From NCBI RefSeq assembly GCF_000372725.1, contig NW_005199274.1:234169-298168 (forward strand): a stretch of 64,000 bases of DNA, given 5' to 3'. The DNA comes from Emiliania huxleyi CCMP1516 (taxonomy: Eukaryota; Haptophyta; Isochrysidales; Noelaerhabdaceae). The position numbers were made by a program, and so were the translations under genes. Of the stretch, positions 1-9,876 are shown in pieces. The notes beneath the pieces were generated by a model. The model was not told where the DNA came from. It saw only the letters and a program-made list of their open reading frames with translations, and ran no database searches. Positions within the stretch are counted from its first letter, which is position 1. Each line of letters begins with the position of its first letter.

Positions 1-3000
1 AGCCGGCGCACTGGCGGCGTCGACAGCAGCGCGCAGACGGCGAGCGACGCGGGGAGGACGGCGCTCACCACCGCGCCGTCGTCGGCAGGGGACCAGACGT
101 TGACCTAAAGGAGGAGCCGCGATTCAGGAAGAGGGAGGGAGCGGTGAAGAGCGCAGGGCCAGAGCAGAGTTGCCTCGCGCCCGCTGAGGGCGGAGAGCCG
201 CTCGAAGACGGCGCGCATGACGTACCTCGATTCGGTGCACGAAGGAATGAGGGGGGTCTTGGGCGCAAGTCTTGGGCAAGCTCGCTGAAGCTCGGGCAAT
301 CTCGGCGAGTCTCGCGAATCGGGGGCAAGCTTGCGCACGGGTTGGTGATGAGCAGCGGGTGGAGCAGGTAGATGAACATTGACATGTGGCCCGGGTGCGA
401 CCACCACCCGGCGGCGCGGGGCAGCACGGAGAAGAATCCCGCCTGCTCGCCGCAGCAACGCGAGGGTGCGGGAGGGGCTCTCCCTGTTGCTGTGGCTCTC
501 TCCGCCCCCCGACTTCGCCGACACTAAGCCGCGCCATCAGCGGGGCGGAGATATGGGGAGATATGGGGAGATACGGGGAGATACGCGCCATCAGCGGGGC
601 GGAGGCGGCGTAGAAGGCTGCGCGCTGTCCGGCGGCGCGCAGCGTGGCGCAGCCTCCGCGCCGCCTCGCCGCGTCGGGCGCGAAGCCGTTGAAGCAGTCG
701 TACCTGCACAGACAGAGTGGCTCAAAGTAGGAAGTGTCTAGGAAGTGTCGTGCCGTTGAAGCAGTCGTACCTGTGTCCACAGGTGCCGCCGTGAAGAGAC
801 GCCGTTCACGGCCCGGCGGCTCGAGGAGAGACGAGGCAGCCGCGCGTCTCGCTCACGCCGGCGAAGGCGTCGGCAAAGGTGACTCCGCCGAAGCCGCGCT
901 CGCCGCGGCGGGCGAGGGCGACCGTGCCGGCGGAGGCGGCGACGAGGAAGGAGGCGCAGCCGAGCCTGACTGAGTATGACTCACTGGTGACTGAATACGA
1001 ATGGACCAGGCGAGGCGAGGAGGCGCAGCCGAGCCGCAGCGACGGTCGGGCTGCGGTCGACCTGTGAGCGAGATCACGGGCAGGCTCGGCTTAGCCTCTG
1101 CCGAACCACGGGAGGCGGGGGTCTGCTCTCCTCCCCCCCTCCTCCCCTCTCCGCCCCCTCTCCTCTCGCCTCTCCCCACCTCTCCTCTCCTCTCCTCTCC
1201 TCTGCTTCCTCGCCTCTGCTCGCCTCGCCTCTCCTCTCTACTCCCCTCGAGCCTCCTCTCCTCTCTCCCCATGCCCTCCCTCCCCGCCCCCCCTCGCCAC
1301 GTCCCGCCGTCCTCTCGGCTACTCGGCCCGCCAGCACGACGGAGGCAGCAAGTGGCCTGCCAAGAAGTATGGCAGAAAAGAGAGCCAGTTCTGGTAGTTT
1401 GTGCCGAGGTCGACAAAGAGGGCGCCTGGCCGTCAGATGAGCCGAGGCGCACCGAGATGAGCCGAGATTGTGCCGAGGTCGCAGCTCAGCTCATCTCCAT
1501 CTCGGCCAATCTCGGCCCATCTCGGCGCCGTGGGCGAAGAGCAGCGCGGTGAGGGCGGGCGCGCGCAGCTTGGCGACGGCGGGCAGCAGGAGGCGCCTGT
1601 TCAAATCTCTAGCTGTGAAGAGCCGCTGTTCACGGCAGCGCGGCCGACGGCGGGCAGCAGGAGGCGCCTAGCCAAAGGTGAGCCGGGGTGAGCCGGGGTG
1701 AGCCGAGGTGAGCGCAGCCGAGCGGCGGCAGGGAGGTGAGCGGCGCCAGAAGGCGGGGAGGTACGGGGAGATATGGGGAGATATGGGGAGGTATCGGGAG
1801 ATATGGGGAGGTTTGGGGAGATGTGGGGAGGTTGCGGGGGTTGCGGCGCCAGAAGGCGAGAGCGAGGAGGAACCAGGTCACCACCTGCGCCTGTGAGGGA
1901 TGGGGAGATATGGGGAGATATGGGGAGATATGGGGAGGTATGGGAGGAGGAACCAGGTCACCACCTGCGCCTGTGAGGGATGGGACTCTCCCTGACACTC
2001 GCCGTTCCCTCGCTGCACCAGGGCGAGCCTTGGGTNNNNNNNNNNNNNNNNNNNNNNNNNNNNNNNNNNNNNNNNNNNNNNNNNNNNNNNNNNNNNNNNN
2101 NNNNNNNNNNNNNNNNNNNNNNNNNNNNNNNNNNNTCCGCGGGGGGGGGGGGAGCGCCTGCGGCTGGAAGAGCTGGAGCGGCAGCGCGCGGAAGGCGAAT
2201 CCGTTCAGGCGGTAGGCGAGGAGGTTGTTTGTGTGGTAGAGGGTCTGGAAGAGGAGGTAGGCGGCGACCAGCTGGCAGAGCTCGTAGCCGCGGCTGGACC
2301 GAGGGGGGCGGGGGGAGGGGGGAGGTGATGGTGATGGGTGAAAGGGGATATGGGCGGCTGGGCAGGGGTGAGGTGAGGGGTGAGGTGAAGGGTGAGGTGA
2401 GGGGTGAGGTGAGGGGTGAGGGGAGGGTGTGAGGGTGTGCGGGTGAGGGGGTGGGGGTGTGAGGGTGAGGGTTGAGTGAGGGTGAGGGGATGAGGGCGAG
2501 GGCACAGGGTTGAGGGCGAGGGCGACGGCTGCGCACCGTGCGGACAGTGTGGCGCACGACAGGTGGCCAGAGATGAGGCAAAAGGAAGGCATCACGACGG
2601 GCTTGAGGAGGGCGAGCACGGCCGACCAGACGGGGATGATGCCTACGCGCGCGACTCGGGCATGCTCGCGCACGTGTCTTGGACATGCACATGCACATGC
2701 ACATGCACATGTCCCGCCGACCACACGCGGGAGGAGCGATGCCTTCAGGCCGGTCGGCGGACGTGTAGACGACGAGCGTGTGGTACACGACAACGAGGTA
2801 GATGAGCGCCGCCTTGGCGTTGTCCAGCAGCGGCACGCGCTCCCGCGCAGCCGCCCCCTCGCACGACGAGGACGCCGCCGCCGCCGATCTCTCGTCTGCG
2901 CAGCCGTCGCCGCCGCCAGCCGCGCCGGCGAAAGCAGCGGACGCGTTCACAGCTCGGCGGCTGCCGCCAGCGGCGATGACGCGGACGCCGTCGTCCGACC

Positions 3001-3265
3001 GCCGTTCGGACCACGCTTCCGGCGAGCGGCGGCCGCTTGGCGGAGGCGTCTCGCCCGGCGAGTCGTCTGCCGTCCGCCGCCGCTCCTCGAGCTCGAGAGC
3101 GAGGCCGAGCACCGACTCGGCGGAGGCGTCGCCATCGTGATGGGCGGCGCACTGCACGGGGAGCAGCGGCGCCGCGAGGGGAGCAGCCGTCTGCCGCGGA
3201 CGCAGCGATGAGACGAAGCGCGACATCGCGACCTCCAGGCCCGCCTCCAGGCCCGCCGCTGACAT
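1..3265 (-). CDS. Acyltransferase-3 family membrane protein, partial at its 3' end
   Basis: Multi-exon minus-strand gene that starts at 3265 and runs off the left edge. Exon 1 (2743-3265) is a Ser/Ala-rich leader ending in LLDNAKAALIYLVVVYHTL, the N-terminal helix motif of acyltransferase-3/fucose-4-O-acetylase-like proteins. Exon 2 starts at 2642 and reads VVMPSFCLISGHLS, the second family motif. Later exonic pieces are LCQLVAAYLLFQTLYHTN (about 2225-2290), VVTWFLLALAFWRR (about 1855-1890), a hydrophobic exon (about 1345-1430), CASFLVAASAGTVALARR (about 880-960) and HMSMFIYLLHPLLITNP (about 345-400). The family O-acylates sugars or lipids from a multi-TM scaffold. Introns carry minisatellites: an ATGCAC hexamer at 2643-2742, an ATATCTCCCC decamer at 1750-1980 and CT-rich DNA at 1120-1260. 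A 100-N gap lies inside the gene. The family call is firm; internal exon borders are approximate apart from exon 1 and the start of exon 2. Confidence 0.75.
1747..1990 (-). repeat. Intronic 10-bp minisatellites flanked by a perfect 41-bp direct repeat
   Basis: The plus strand shows blocks of the decamer ATATGGGGAG. Around the block at 1905-1955 a perfect direct repeat of about 41 bp (about 1879-1919 and 1943-1983) covers the end of an intron (CCCTCACAG on the minus strand) and the start of the next exon (GCGCAGGTGGTG). Both copies keep an AG|GC junction, so either could serve as acceptor. Confidence 0.8.
2036..2135. other. Assembly gap of 100 N
   Basis: A run of 100 unknown bases sits inside the acyltransferase gene, bordered on the right by a G run. 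It probably hides part of an intron or a repeat that could not be assembled. Confidence 1.
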
Positions 3266-4684
3266 CGTTACGGCAGAGACCAGATTGTGAATGAGCTTGC
3301 CTGCGTGCGAGGGAGGTCGAGCACGGAGCTAAGTGCCTCGCCGTCCTCGCGGGAGTCGCTTAGGCGGCTCCCGTGGTGTACCTGTGTTAGTGCCAGTGCG
3401 CGCCAGTCCCAGTCCCGTGCCTAGTGTCGTGCGAGGGAGTTTTGTTGTACAGTTGTAGGTAGGTAGGTAGATAGAAAGGTGAATGAAGAACAGCCAGGCT
3501 CGGACTGGACACCAACGCGGTATGGGTGGACGCGAGACAGATGATGACGACACGCACGAGCGACTCACAGACACAAACAAGCTCACAAGACACACAGCCA
3601 GCTGGCTGCCACACACCCTGAGTTGGCGTACACATAACTCAGTCAGGGCCACATTCTTCCTGTCGCCCCCCCCAGCACTCCAAGGTGCCAAGAGAAACAA
3701 ACAAGGGCACAACATCACAACAGACGACAGGAGTAACATGCGAGCTAGAGCAGCTTGCTCCACCTCTAGCGATCTCGCCGGCCGGCGAGGCACGGACGAG
3801 ACCGTGTGTGGGGTCTAGTGAGGTGTCTATAAATAAATAAATAGAGCAGACATCTCCAGGAGAGATGGGCGACGCACGAACACAGAGGGACAGTGCGCAC
3901 CCCGCCCCGCTCGCAGGGCGTGCAGCACACAGCAACACAAGACATATCTAGGCGCTGTGCGCCTCCTCGGGATTTCTAGAAGAAAGAATTTAAAGAAGAA
4001 AGAAAGAAAGAAAACAGACACGCCAAGGGAGGGATGGGAGGACGGCACGCCGCCACCACACAGGGATTTTAAGAAGAGGGGTGTGGTGCGCTAGCCGTCG
4101 CCCACCCTTGGGCGTCCGGGATTTCTATGGACGCCCTCCTCCGAAAAGAAAGAAAGAAAACAGACAACCCAAGGGAGGGATGGGAGGACGGCACGCCGCC
4201 ACCACACAGGGATTTTAAGGAGAGGTGTGTGGTGCGCTATCCGTCGCCCACCCTAGGGAGTCTGCCTCTTCCTATCTCTCTTCGCAGTCTCTCGCCGATT
4301 CTCGCTGCAACCTTCATGCCACCTCGCGGTCGTCCCACCCTCGTCGTTCTCTCCCTTGTCACTTCCTCCTCTGTCGCGTTGTTCTCTTCTGCCTCGTCCT
4401 GCGACGCCGCCACCTGCCGGTCCCTTGTTCTCGCGGCTTCTTTCGCCTGTCGGCGCAACTCCGTCCTCCTCGCCCGACTTGGAGCACTTGGACTTGTAAA
4501 ATTCTTCCCACAGCTTCCGCTCGACGGGAACGCTGGAGAGCTCGGCGCGTGCTGTGCTCACCAGTGCCCACCAAAGCGTGGGAAACCTGTGTTTGTGCCT
4601 CGAGCGCCACGATCGTCCTAAAACTGCGTCCGCCAGTCCGAAGCCGGCGCCCCGGCCAGGCTCGCGGCCCGGCCATCGGTCTTC
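3266..4684. other. Intergenic region with dispersed repeats
   Basis: No gene is supported here. It holds a reverse copy of short repeat C (3384-3421), a GTAG tetranucleotide run near 3456-3475, an AATA run near 3827-3842, GAAA-rich tracts, and copies of dispersed repeat A from about 3995 onward. Confidence 0.6.
3995..4490 (+). repeat. Dispersed repeat family A: partial copy followed by a longer copy
   Basis: The block with GAAA-rich DNA, then GGGATGGGAGGACGGCACG, then a CACACAGGGATTTTAAG box occurs twice in direct orientation (about 4010-4080 and 4150-4225). The second copy continues to about 4490 into sequence matching the reverse complements at 46560-47035 and 44790-45030. In those copies the complementary strand reads a charged Glu/Arg/Ala-rich peptide tail, so family A looks like the 3' end of a mobile element with a TTTC-rich terminus. 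Shorter pieces occur at 14575-14640 and 22770-22830. Confidence 0.7.
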
Positions 4685-5341
4685 ATGTCCGTAGTCTTCA
4701 CACCGCTGCTCACCGCGGCTGTGGCGCCCGCGGCGTGGCGCCTTCTCCAGGGCGTCCCCGCTGAGGTGGCGCTAGGAGCGAGCGGCTCGCTCCAGGGAGC
4801 GCCACCCTGCCTCGCCACGTTGGAAAAGGTGGGCAAGGGCCACGCTGCGGCGTGGCGGCTCGCGGACTTCCGTACTGTGGAGACCGGCATGCAGGCCCGC
4901 CTCGCGCTGGACCGCAACCCCGCCGAGCCGTGCTGCAAGCTCATGTTTGTCGGCGGTCGCAGCGGTCAGCGCGAGAAGCTCGGCCACATGCTGCTCGCGT
5001 GCGACGAGGATGGCTCCGCGCTTCGCGGCATGCGGATCCGAGAGGACCTCCGCGGACGTGGGCTGTCCAAGCTGCTGCTGGCGGTGTGGCTGCGCCTGTG
5101 CCTCGAGGCGGGACTCACGCCGCGCACGCGCACCATCAACAAGCCGCTCCTCTCCCTCTCGCTCGCGGCCTTTGGCTTCGCGCCCACCAACCAGCGAGGC
5201 ATGCTCGTGCGCGTCTCCGCCGCCAAGCGCGCGCGCGACTGCGTCCGCAGCACCTCGGCGCACGCGCCTGGCAGGACCGCCTATATCCGCACCGCCTTTG
5301 AGGTCCTTTCCGCTGCCCCACGCCGCCGCCTACAGCACTAG
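4685..5341 (+). CDS. GNAT-fold acetyltransferase-like protein
   Basis: Intron-free 218-residue frame. Residues about 115-160 read MRIREDLRGRGLSKLLLAVW then a helix and a later SLAAFGFAPT. The R-x-x-GRG-L-S-K-LLL stretch matches motif A (the acetyl-CoA pyrophosphate loop) of GNAT enzymes, and the GF-x-P near the end matches motif B. The substrate cannot be told. There is no clear targeting peptide. An open stretch continues in another frame to about 5540 with coding-like Ala/Arg/Leu composition, so a spliced longer C-terminus is possible. Confidence 0.6.
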   Translation: MSVVFTPLLTAAVAPAAWRLLQGVPAEVALGASGSLQGAPPCLATLEKVGKGHAAAWRLADFRTVETGMQARLALDRNPAEPCCKLMFVGGRSGQREKLGHMLLACDEDGSALRGMRIREDLRGRGLSKLLLAVWLRLCLEAGLTPRTRTINKPLLSLSLAAFGFAPTNQRGMLVRVSAAKRARDCVRSTSAHAPGRTAYIRTAFEVLSAAPRRRLQH

Positions 5342-6634
5342 TGCATCAGCTCCGTCCCACCCACACGCGCAGGCGCCCGACGCGGCCACGCTCCGCGCCG
5401 CCGTCGACCGGCAGCTTCGGCATGGCAACCTCGAGCTGGGCGTGCCGCCTGCGGCGCTGCGACGTGCGCTCACGCTGAGAGGAGGCTGTGGCGCCTGCAC
5501 GCCAAAGCGCCGTGGTCGTCGACGGCCGCTTCCCTGTTGAGAATTTAGCTACACTGTGCATTTCGGGTTTGCATCGTCGTCCCGCGACAGCCGACACAAA
5601 TCTGAATGATGATTGGGAGAGCCACATGACAACGCGCGCACACCCACACGACCACTCAACCAGGATCCTGCACACGAGCGTCTAAACACTAAAGCCGTGT
5701 TTAAAGCCGTAACCCCGTGTGGGGCGGCCCCTGGCGCGTGCGGGACCCCCGTGGCGCGTGGGTGCCGCGTGGGGGCGGGCTGGGCCTGGGGCGTGGCGTC
5801 CGTGGCCGTGGGGATCTGTGGGGGTCCGCCGTGCCACCGTGGCCTGACGACGCGGCTACGCGCACGCACTTGCGCACGCGCGGCTCTAAGGTCTAACCAT
5901 TGTCATGTGTCAGCCCCTTGGAGTGTGAAGGCTTCGTAGCCCTCCGGTGAAGATCCGCAGGACTGGCTCGTGGCTGGAGCGAAAAAAAGGAAGCGAGTCG
6001 TCATGTGTACGAGCTCGGGCGGGGTGCGACAGCGCCACTACCCACCTAGGTGGGCAGTAGGAGGTAGGACACCGCAAAGCTGAGTCCGAGCGAGTGTGGG
6101 GGGGGCTAGCAGCGGCCCGGTGGTGGCCGTCGATAAAACGGACGGCGTGCGTCCCTCCCACGAGCCCCGACAGAGGTGACCACCCATCCCCAGGCAAGTA
6201 GAGCACTTGTCTAGCTCGGAGAGAGCAGGGGTATGGGGCGGGAGCCAGGGGACAGCACAATGCCGACTTCACATGGAAGGCGATCCGACACTTCAAGGCG
6301 AACTCCCCCTCCTTCACTTCCAGGCCCCGGCCTTCCATTGTCTTAGGACTCCTAACACGCTTGCGTGGGATTCTAGCGTGGGATGCCCAAAGGGGTACGG
6401 GGGAGGGGGGGGAGAGTAGTAGTGTCGTTCTTTGCCGAAAAAGCAATTTTTTTTCGTGAAAGCTGAAACCGAGCGCGAGGCGTGTGTGGATACTACGAAA
6501 TGCATATGTCGTTCCGGTATGATACATGCGACACAGAGTTATGCACCTCCACATTACGCGCGCATGCGAGGCGCAACACATAAACACCGGAGACGATCGC
6601 GCGCGGGTTGCCCCCCCCCCCCCCCCCGCAGTCC
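5342..6634. other. Intergenic, no supported gene
   Basis: Open frames here look like composition artefacts. The stretch at 5700-5890 is GC-rich with repeated TGGCGCGTG-like words. A CCTACCTAGGTGGGCAGTAGG near-palindrome lies at about 6042-6062, and a run of 17 C at 6611-6627 lies just after the stop of the next gene. Confidence 0.5.
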
Positions 6635-7573
6635 TCAGTGGCACTGGCAATGGCCACCTTCCAGGTTCGGCTCGCCCGAGAACCAGCATCCGATCTGTTT
6701 CGAGTCGCGGCTGCCGCTGCAGTGGGCGGTTGAGGGGCCGCAGGTGCTGCAGCGGTGGGTAGAGCTGCCCGAGGAGGGGGAGCACGGATCGCCGGCGCAA
6801 GTGTAGCAGTCGCACGTTCGCGATGAGCCCGTCAGTCTGAACTTTGGGCCGACGCTGACGGTAACTGGAGGCTTGAAGTTGTCCACCCACCCGAGGAGAC
6901 CGGAGGTGGCGTCCTCGGCCGCATCGCCGGTGAAGCCCACCGGAGCCTTCGGTCTGCCGTATCGGTCGGCGCACTGCCCCAGCCGCGCGTCCCGGCAGCG
7001 GTCGCCCGCGCCGCAGCAGGTTGGCCCGCAGTCGACCGTCTCGTAGCCGCAGCCGCTCTCCCGGGAGGCGCTGCCCCAGACCGGGTGAGGCGCAACGGGC
7101 GACCGCTCTCCCGTCCACGCGGCATCCCAAGCCGCGTCCCGCCGCGGAGGGTAGTCGTCACGGTCGTCACGAAAGCCGACCGGCGGTGGCGGCGGCGAGG
7201 GCGGCGGCGAGGGAGGAGGTGGAGGTGGTGGAGGAGACGGCGGCAACAGCGCCCGGTCGTTGCCAGCATAGTCATTCTGTCCACCATAGTACTGGCCGCC
7301 GCCGTACGAGCTGTAGTAGTTGTATGCGCCCTGCTGCTGCTGCTCTGCGCCCTGAGGGGCAAATTCCGCGACCGCACCTCCCTGCTGACCCTTGGCTGCA
7401 CTGATGGCAGCAGCAGCAGCCTCGTCGCCGACCCCCACTGTGACGGGAACGTTTGTGTTGACGTTGACCTCGAGAGCGGTGAAGAACGCATCCCAGTCGA
7501 GGCGGCGGCCAGAGTGGCCGCTAGCTTCGTCACGCGGGACAGGGGCGGCCAGAGTGGCGGCTAGGAACAACAT
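6635..7573 (-). CDS. Secreted Pro-rich, Cys-rich protein
   Basis: Single-exon frame of 312 residues starting at the ATG at 7573. Residues 1-17 (MLFLAATLAAPVPRDEA) look like a secretory leader. The middle holds a Gln/Tyr/Gly segment and an (SPPPP)-type extensin-like hinge. The C-terminal third is Cys-rich, with GCGYETVDCGPTCCGAGDRC and a tail with about ten cysteines ending at HCQCH. This layout is common in cell-surface or matrix proteins of algae. No enzymatic motif is seen. A poly-C tract follows the stop directly. Confidence 0.65.
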   Translation of the reverse strand: MLFLAATLAAPVPRDEASGHSGRRLDWDAFFTALEVNVNTNVPVTVGVGDEAAAAAISAAKGQQGGAVAEFAPQGAEQQQQGAYNYYSSYGGGQYYGGQNDYAGNDRALLPPSPPPPPPPPSPPPSPPPPPVGFRDDRDDYPPRRDAAWDAAWTGERSPVAPHPVWGSASRESGCGYETVDCGPTCCGAGDRCRDARLGQCADRYGRPKAPVGFTGDAAEDATSGLLGWVDNFKPPVTVSVGPKFRLTGSSRTCDCYTCAGDPCSPSSGSSTHRCSTCGPSTAHCSGSRDSKQIGCWFSGEPNLEGGHCQCH

Positions 7574-8099
7574 TTTCTCCACCCCCAAGGTATCCCAAGG
7601 AAGTGACCGCTGAAGTCGTCGGGTCCGAAAGAAGAATCCGAAGCTAAACGGACACAGCTCCTATCCGCTCCCCGCTCCCGTTCCCCTGTGTCCCTGATCG
7701 TCCTACAAGATCCTGCTTGTGCAGGTGGGGACCCTGTCCTTCTCCCACCCCTCGTTTGGCGTGTGCGTTGTATTTATTTATTTATTTATTCCTATCTGCC
7801 CGGAGCCAAACCCTAGGCCGCTTTGTGTATCTCGAGACCTAGAGAGAAGACCGCCTGCGGAGCGCCAAGTCAGAATTTCTTTTGGCGGCTGAAAGAAAGA
7901 AAACAAGCGAGAACGAGGGATGGGAGAAAGAAAGAAAGAAACCAAAAACCCCAAATTCTTTTGCCCTGTGTCGAACCTGTGTGCTCCGGCAGAGAATTCT
8001 TTTCGTTGAATTCTTTTGGCGGGCAAGCCAACCTAGCGTGCGAACTGGCTTTCGGTCGCACACGGCAGTCCGACACGGCTCTTCGGCGTGAGCTCGCCG
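7574..8099. other. Intergenic region between divergent genes
   Basis: The 526 bp between two divergently transcribed genes contain an ATTT tetranucleotide run (7771-7789), GAAA-rich tracts and two TTCTTTTGGCGG words (about 7877 and 8010). It probably serves as a shared promoter area; no defined element is recognised. Confidence 0.5.
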
Positions 8100-9560
8100 A
8101 TGAGGCTCCTGCCTGCGCTGTTTGCGCCCGCTGTGCTTGCCTCGTGGCACCACACTTCTCTGGCGCCGAGCGCTCGCCGCCACCTCCCGACGAGAGCAGC
8201 ACGTCTCTCCACCCGCCGAGCGCCCGGCGTCCGCTGCGCCGCTGATTTAAGGAGGAGAATCGCAGACGCGCTCTCCGGGTCGCAGCAGGCGGCGGTGCCC
8301 GACGTCGGCGGTCCCGACGTCTTTGCGGAGATGGAGGCGGGCACCGAGCTCTGCCTGCTCCCTTTCTACCAGGACGACGCGGTGCAGCCTGCCGGCGACG
8401 CGGCCTCGGCAGAGCGGTTCCGGCTCCTGCTCACGGCGTGGCCTCTCCTCGCGCCGGTGGTGGCCTTCTTCACCTACGAGTGGGTGCGCGACGTCTTCCA
8501 CGCGCTGATCGCCAGCGCGCGCACGTGGTACTCTGCGCCGGCGGAGGAGGCAGAGAGGCTGCCTGAAGCTTCTCTGACCGCGACTCCGAGCGGTCCTAGG
8601 TACTCTGTCGACGGGGGCGCGACTGAGATCGCGCTCATCACCCCAGTCATCAACGGCGTCGTCAACCCGGCGGTGTCTGTCGTGCTCGGCACGCTCATCG
8701 CCGCGACGCTCAACCAGCTGCGGATGCGGCAGGTCGCATCTCGGCCACTCTCGGTCTGAGGCGCGTGAGCAGCGTCTCTTCACACCTTCAGCCGTGGACA
8801 GGTCAACATCAGGACCTGCCTCAACCGCGAGGCGTGCGGCATTCGGGCGCTCGAGCGTGCCGTCAACCTCATCTACTCGGAGCCGCGCGACGCGGAGACG
8901 AGACGCAAACTGCTCGCGGCGATGCGGCAATACACGTCGAGGCTCATCATCGAGACGCGAGGCAGCTGGCGCGCGTCCGTCTCGCCGACCACGGAGTCGG
9001 AGCTCGACGCAATGATGGAGGCGGTGGCGCGCTCGCCAAAGCCGTCCGCCGCGCTGGCGCAGACGTCTCGTTTCTACGAGCCCGCGCTCTTCGCGCTGCC
9101 CTCGATGATGCAGGACCTCAACAACCACCGCTCGCAGCGCCTCAGCGAGCAGCAGTCCGCCTACCCGGCCGTGCACTGGCTGATCCTCTCGCTGCTCGGC
9201 CTCTCCGTGCTAGTCTCCTTTCTCATCGAGTCCGACGAGGCGACGGTGCAGTTCCTCGACTCGCTGCAGCTGCGGCTGCTGTACACCATCCTCTGGGGCG
9301 TCGCCGCCGCCGCCTCCTCCCTCTGCGCCGACCTCAACGACCCGTTTCGCGGAAACTTCCGCATCACGCCGTCCGCCGACCAGCTCTACGTCATCCGAGA
9401 GACGCTCACCGAAGAGATCTGCTCCGAGTTATTCGACTCGAGCGCGGCGATCGCCGCCGCTGCCGCCGCCGCCGCCGCCGAGGAGCGCCACGTCGAGCAG
9501 CAGCCGGAGGGGGCGCCCGGGCGGCCAAACGCGCGAACACCGGGCGGCGGGTCCGGCTGA
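8100..9560 (+). CDS. Plastid-targeted DUF4239-like membrane protein
   Basis: Two exons, 8100-8732 and 8802-9560, joined in phase 0 across a 69-nt GT-AG intron; 463 residues. The N-terminus (MRLLPALFAPAVLASWHH, then an Arg/Ser/Pro-rich stretch) has the signal-peptide plus transit-peptide look of proteins of secondary plastids. The body has a TM helix near residue 120, a NIRTCLNREACGIRALERAV segment, a helical middle, and C-terminal TM helices followed by DPFRGNFRITPS. The last segment resembles the DxPFxG motif closing DUF4239/bestrophin-like proteins. Function is unknown, possibly an anion channel-like membrane protein. The tail ends in an Ala tract and a Gly/Arg linker. Confidence 0.6.
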
Positions 9561-9876
9561 TATCCCATCAGCCGTATTATGGACTGGGCTCTGGGCAGAG
9601 TACTTTATTCCCCGCCTGGGACGAAAAGTAAAGAAAAGGTTTCCCGGTGCTCTCTTCTCGCACATCGCCACATCAGTGGACTGGACTCTGGAGAGTAAAA
9701 AAACTAAAATGAAAAACGTCGCTCGCCAAGCATCGAGTTCAAGACGAGCCGGAGAGCGGCGCGACCGCGACGGATGCGAGAGATAGCTTACGGAGCCGTA
9801 TAGTCAAGTGGATAGTCCTCTACTTGTTGTCCGACGGCAAAAAAGCATGAGCAAGAGAAAAAGAGGCAGCAATCAG
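9561..9876. other. Intergenic gap between convergent genes
   Basis: About 316 bp of 3' flanking sequence for two converging genes. It is poorer in GC than the genes, with A-rich runs at 9698-9715 and 9838-9860. No gene is seen. Confidence 0.5.

Noticed and set aside
5910-6600. Minus-strand 406-residue frame around 5910-7130
   Set aside because: It crosses the secreted-protein gene in another frame and the rest lacks coding character.
9796-9850. tRNA-like stretch with TAGTCAAGTGGATAG
   Set aside because: No acceptor-stem partner and no GTTCGA T-loop downstream.
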